From: Bryum argenteum
Taxonomy: Eukaryota > Streptophyta > Bryopsida > Bryales > Bryaceae
NCBI GenBank assembly: GCA_037043015.1
Contig: CM073324.1
Location: forward strand, 26,986,097 to 27,050,096
Length of the DNA: 64,000 nt
Reading direction: 5' to 3'
Positions within the stretch are counted from its first letter, which is position 1; every line of letters begins with the position of its first letter. A program made the translations under genes and the position numbers. The notes under the pieces were generated by a model. It was not told where the DNA came from, ran no database searches, and worked only from the letters and a program-made list of their open reading frames with translations. This document shows positions 59,177-64,000 of this stretch, piece by piece.

Positions 59177-59186
59177 CTTTATATAC
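59177..59186 (-). promoter_or_regulatory. TATA box oriented toward copy B
   Basis: On the minus strand GTATATAAAG is followed by a GC-rich stretch and, 30 bp on, by ATG at 59147-59145. Transcription from here would run into the copy B gene. Position relative to the bZIP-type sites (downstream of the TATA box on this strand) is unusual for a simple promoter. Confidence 0.4.
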
Positions 59187-59689
59187 CCCCGAATTTTGGA
59201 GGTGGTCGCCCTGCCGAATATAATCTTTCAATGAACGGCCCACTGGCGATGAGCGCGCATTCAATCCGGTCATAAATTAATGTGCGGCCCCCACATACAA
59301 TGGGTTAAATATGGTCGATGTACCCATAACCACCAACATAAGAAAATTCGCCCATTTATAGCTGGTCTATTTATAATGGGTAATTTTTTTTGGGTGGCAA
59401 GATACTTTTTAGGAAGGTTTGCAACTTTTTCATATTTTTCAAAACACACGAATTTTTACAAATTCTTAAACAAGAAAGTACTCGAAGACCCGTATTCAAC
59501 CTATGGGGTAATTATGCAAAAACTACCTTAGGTGGTACAAATTTCCATTCATGATTCGACCCAAAGCCAATAGCTTTTTGATTGCTTTGATAGGTTAGTT
59601 TGAATTGAGTGTTGTGACAATGCTAGTTTAGGCTAGGTGCGGTTTTTTGGAGACCTACATGTTGATAGTATGGATGCTACACTAAATAG
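59187..59689. other. No gene seen
   Basis: Mixed-composition then AT-rich sequence. The frame at 59280-59531 has no recognisable domain. Confidence 0.4.
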
Positions 59690-59872
59690 GTACATTAGTG
59701 TTATATTTTTATAAGATTTGAAAATGCTACAAGTTATTACTTTCGTAAAAAACATTTTACGAAGAGTATTGATTCCAATACTCTGGAAGTATCCCCATCT
59801 TAGCCATTGTAGTGGGTAAAAATATTTACTAACGGTAAAAACTTATAACATGTTTATATAAATATGTGTATC
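59690..59872. mobile_element. Second copy of the MITE, inverted
   Basis: Matches the reverse complement of 38378-38573: attagtgtta near the left end, ataagatttgaaaatgcta, ccccatcttagcca in the middle, and taaaaacttataacatgttta on the right. The termini are more eroded than in the first copy. Confidence 0.7.
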
Positions 59873-59899
59873 GAACAATAATCTATCTATTTACTGTAG

Positions 59900-62800
59900 T
59901 GGTTTTAGGTACTTCTACCAAAAATGTGTGGAAAAAATTGAATTTTGGTATGGCGAAGATCCACATATTTGGAAATAAACCAAATTCAAATTTACGGTGT
60001 AGTATGTTTAATAAGCTCGTTCAGTGTTACTTGATTTATTCAAATCTTAATGAACATTGAAGTACAATATCTAAATATCATTTCCTATTTTAGCATGTGT
60101 TGCAAATTTGTTGTAATTTGGTTTTGTATATGATTGTTCTAAATAACAATATTGGGAATGTATTTATGTGAATTATGATTCAAAACCTACCTTGACATAT
60201 AATTAGGAAATTAAAAGTAAAATCTACCTCGGTTCGTATGGCAATCTTTAAATTCAACTTTTTTTCTAGTTTCATTTAAGAACTTATAATAGTTGCTTGT
60301 TTTGGGCTTCAAACCCAAAATATCTTTACGAATGTTGCATTATTGAGATATTGCTAAGAACATTTTACCACATATACTAGAGCCAAACTCGTAAACCCTA
60401 ATTCCTAAACGACAAAAACCAAAAACGTAAACAATTAGTAGTGTCTTCCGTAAACCACATTTATGATATATCTAAAACAAATTGTATCCTAAACTTTAAT
60501 TTTGACATACCTTCACAAACATGTGAATCTTGTGCAAAATAGTCATTTTGAGTGGACGGACTAGAGATAACGTTTACGATATGTAATTTCGCATGTGTTG
60601 CAAATTTGTTCTTATTTGGTTGTGTATCCATTTCTCAATAAGAGAATTGGGAATAAATTTATGTGAATTATGATTTCAAAACGTACCTTCATATATAATT
60701 AGCAAATTTAGAAGTAAAATCTACCCCGGTTTGTATGGCAATCTTTATATTCAACTTTTTTTTCTAGTTTCATTTAAGAATGGATAATATTTGATTGTTT
60801 TGGGCTTCAAACCAATCATATCTTCACGACAGATGCATTATTGAGATATTGCTTAGGACATTTTACGACATACCGTAGAGCCAAACTCGTAAACCCTAAA
60901 CCATAAACACCTCAAACCAAAACCCTAAGTCGTAATCCCTACCCTAAACCACATGTAAGGTAAATATAAAACAAATATTGTCGTGAACTCAAATTTTGAC
61001 ATACTTTTAGAATTACATCATTTAATACCCTCACAAACATTTGAATCATGTGCAATGAAGTGATTTTGAGTGTACGGCCTGGAGATAACGTTTACGATAT
61101 GTAATTTCGCATGTGTTGCACATTTGTTCTCATTTGGTTGTGTATCTGTTCTCAATAACAGAATTGGGAATAAATTTATGTGAATTATGATTTCAAAACG
61201 TACCTTAACATATTATTAGCGACTTTTGAAGTAAAATCAACCTCTGATTGTATGGCAATCTTTAAATACAACTATTTTTTCTAGTTTCATTTAAAAACTA
61301 TTATGCCATATTCGTTAAATTGGTCCAATCCCCTTTAAATTTCGCCGCACAATATTCAAATAAATAGAGTAAAGAGAAACAGAAAAGTTTTAAGATGGGA
61401 AAATATATTAATATTTTTTTTTAATTAGTCCACTCAATGCATGTTGATTTTAATGCAATTACCTACATGGCATTGTTTTCATTTGTGCTATATAGACTAT
61501 TTCAAGCATCCAAAATAATAGGGCTTGGCCAATTTATGGCGTCTAATAATAGTTGCTTACTTTGGGCTTCAAACCTAAAAAAGTTCTTGAAGGTTGCATT
61601 ATTGAGATATTGCTTAGGATATTTTACCACATACCCTACAACCAAACCCGTAAATACTAAACCGTAAACAACTAAAACGAAAACCTTAAACCCTAATTCG
61701 AACCAAAACCCACATTTAAGGTAACAAAAAAAAATTTATTACCGTGAACTCTAATTTGGTTTAGTATACGTTCAAAATAACAAAATTGGGAATAACCTTC
61801 TGTAAATTATTATTTCAAAACGTAACTTCATGTATTATTAGCAACTTTTAAATTTAATTGCATGTCGGTTTGTAACGCAATCTTTAAATTGAACTCCTTG
61901 TTTGTAGTTTTATTTAAGAACTAATAATAGTTGTTTGTTTTGGGCTTCAAACCAAAAAAAACTTCACGAAGGTTGCATTATTGAGATATTGATTAGGATA
62001 TTGTACCACATACCCTTGAACGAAAGCCGTAAATACTAAACCGAAAACAACTAAAACAAAAACCTTAAACCCTAATTCGTACCCAAACCCACATTCAAGG
62101 TTACTAAAAAATTTGTATTACCGTGAACTGAAATTTGGTTTAGTGTACGTTCAAAACAACAAAGTTGGGAATAAACTTATGTGAATTATGATTTCAAAAC
62201 GTACCTTCACATATTATTAGCGACATTTGAAGTAAAATAAACCTCTGGTTGTATGGCAATCTTTAAATTCAACTATTTTTTCTAGTTTCATTTTAAAACT
62301 ATTATTAAACGCCACTATTCGTTAAAATGGCCCAGTCCCCTTTATATTTGGTTGCACAGTATTTAAATGAATAGAGTAAAGTGAAACAAAAAAGTTTTAA
62401 TATGGAAAAATATATTAATAATTTATTTTAGTCCTCTCAATGCATGTTGATCTTAATGGAATTATCTACATGGCATTGTTTTCATTTGTGCTTTATACAA
62501 TACTTCAAGCAACCTATATAATAGGGATTGGCCACTTTATGGCGTCTAGTAATAGTTGCTTAATTCGGAATTCAAACCAAAAAAACCTTCACAAATGTTG
62601 CTTTATTGATATATGGCTTAGGATATTTTACAACATCCCCTAGAGCCAAATCCGTAAATACTAAACCCTAAACAACTTAAACCAAAACCTTAAACCCTAA
62701 TTCGTACCCAAACCCTCTTGTTAGGTAACTAAAAAAAATTTATTACCGTGAACTCAAATTTGGTTGAGTATACGTTCAAAATAACAAAATTGGAAATAAA

Positions 62801-63075
62801 TTTATGTGAATTATTATTTCAAAACGTAACTTGATGTATAATGAGCAAATTTTGAAGTTATTTGCATCTCGATTTGTAACGCAATCTATAAATTCAACTT
62901 ATTGTTTGTAGTTTCATTTAAGAACTAATATAGTTGGGTGTTTTGGGCTTCAAACCAAAAAAGTTTCACGATGGTTGCATTATTGAGATATTGCTTCGAT
63001 ATCTTACCTCATATTCTACATCTTAACCCCTAAACGACAAAAACCGAAACCTTTAACCCTAATCCCTACCTTCGC
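59900..63075. repeat. Degenerate repeat array ending in telomere-like motifs
   Basis: The segment gttttgggcttcaaacc ... gttgcattattgagatattgc ... followed by taaaccctaa-type motifs recurs at about 60300, 60800, 61555, 61930, 62550 and 62945. A second block (tatgtgaattatgatttcaaaac) alternates with it. Spacing varies from ~375 to ~760 bp because some units carry an extra segment also present at 49604-49735. No coding capacity is seen. Confidence 0.7.
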
Positions 63076-63724
63076 AGACGGTTAAGGAGGCTTGGAAGTC
63101 TCTGAACAAGTCTCGGAAGTCGCTTTAGAAGTCTCGGTAGTAGCTGCGTGTCTTTTGGTATATATAAGAGTTCTAACTCATATCTTGAATTACTAACTAA
63201 GTCTTCTTTTTTCGATTTGTTTGTGTTCCCTTGTTTTGTTTATCTTAGTTCATTTCTGTTTCATTTCTTAATATCCTTTTGTAATTTTGTGTCCTTGACG
63301 TATTATTTGCGAATAATCTAGTTTGGATTAGAATATGTTCTAAATAACAGAAGTAGGAATATATTTTTGTTTATTCAAATTTCAATTTTTGAATAGTAAA
63401 TTAAAATATGCTAGTTCTAAAGTTTTAGTTTTAAAAAAATATGTTACAAATAAAAGAATTGTGAAATTTTTTTGTGAATTCTAATTTCAATTCTTGAATA
63501 GTAAATTTCAATATGCTAGTTCTAAAGTTTGAAGTTTTTTGAAAAAAAAATAATCATATACTTAAATTGCCGAAAAAGCAAATGCATTTTTAATAAAAAA
63601 AAAAACCATTGCGCAGGGCCTGAGACCGCGGAAATGAATTTGAAATGTAAAAACAAAATGCCGTTGGGGCCCATGACCGAGCGCTTGAGAGCGTATTACC
63701 GTGCAATGATGAAGAAGACATGAT
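63076..63724. other. AT-rich stretch with a TATA-like motif
   Basis: tggtatatataagag at about 63156-63170 follows a run of gaagtctc repeats (63090-63145) and could be a plus-strand promoter or an LTR remnant. No gene follows within 400 bp. Two near copies of gtgaattctaatttcaattcttgaatagtaa-type text lie near 63370 and 63480. Confidence 0.35.
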
Positions 63725-64000
63725 GGGCCCACACGGATAAGACATCAATGCCGTGTTTTGGCGGCTGCCCGCCTTCGTCCCTGCGCCACCCCCCCCCTGC
63801 AGAGGTCATTCTGCATTTCCTGCCTCGATCTCCGCGCCGCACCTCGCGCTCCTCCCGCCTACTCGTTTTTCGCTTGTTTTTGTATGTTCTCGCACCCCTT
63901 CCGGCCACCTCCTTTGTCATTTATCTGCAATCGTGCTGTCGCGGTCTGTTTGCGTGGATTTCAGTTGTCGCGCCGCAGCGCTGTAAGTTGTTTTTTAGCT
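63725..64000 (+). other. GC-rich segment, possible 5' end of a gene leaving the window
   Basis: An abrupt change to GC-rich, pyrimidine-rich DNA (CT-rich tract from 63770 to 63960) ends in gcgct/gtaagttg at about 63983, a good splice donor. This resembles a GC-rich leader exon. The frame 63753-63986 has low-information Pro/Arg/Ser-rich composition and is not a convincing protein. Confidence 0.35.

Noticed and set aside
59081..59186. TGACGTCA sites plus TATA as a proven promoter
   Set aside because: On the minus strand the sites fall downstream of the TATA box, so I kept them as separate low-confidence sites.

Overview
This is eukaryotic nuclear DNA, most likely from a streptophyte plant outside the seed plants (charophyte alga, bryophyte, lycophyte or fern grade). 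The evidence is GT-AG introns, plant-type Ty3/gypsy retrotransposons (one a chromodomain element primed by initiator tRNA-Met), CCCTAAA telomere-like motifs, an exon resembling plant cation/calcium exchangers, and damage focused on CAG/CTG (CWG), the symmetric CHG methylation site of plants. The species is not determined. Almost all genes here belong to, or derive from, mobile elements.

Layout. 1-3452: the 5' part of an unrecognised minus-strand gene, preceded by a ~195-bp tandem repeat built on a 22-bp palindrome. 3453-28202: two Ty3/gypsy (Tat/Athila-like) elements in head-to-tail tandem sharing the middle LTR (LTR-internal-LTR-internal-LTR, period ~11.95 kb), each with gag, protease, RT, RNase H, integrase and a long 3' region carrying an extra coiled-coil ORF. 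28203-33000: GC-rich minisatellites, then AT-rich DNA without recognisable genes. 33073-33883: an alternating 42-bp repeat and a broken exchanger exon. 34340-36658: the most interesting gene, an intact three-coding-exon zinc-finger protein with a 2-oxoglutarate/Fe(II) oxygenase domain of apparent TET/JBP type, behind a leader intron made of 194-bp repeats. 38378-38573: a MITE. 40045-46254: a second set of the 22-bp palindromes, inverted relative to the left edge, upstream of a decayed DUF7869-like (putative RNase H-fold transposase-like) gene, copy A. 48060-49739: a foldback hairpin and a DUF3504/Crypton-like recombinase pseudogene. 50164-57745: a second DUF7869-like gene, copy B, on the minus strand, carrying a ~1.2-kb internal deletion and split by a 5.5-kb chromovirus with a perfect CCAAG target duplication. 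57745-59200: copy B upstream region with a TATA box, two TGACGTCA sites and a palindromic repeat array. 59690-63075: a second MITE copy and a degenerate repeat array ending in telomere-like motifs. 63700-64000: a GC-rich segment that looks like the 5' end of another gene.

How things fit. The retroelements are self-contained replication units. Many of their frameshifts coincide with scrambled CAG/CTG motifs and may be assembly errors rather than biology. The chromovirus LTR carries several heat-shock elements upstream of its TATA box, predicting heat-inducible transcription. Both DUF7869-like genes have arrays of short palindromes upstream, a layout that would suit subterminal binding sites of a DNA transposon; this is inference. 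The TET/JBP-like gene is the only long gene here with an intact spliced reading frame.
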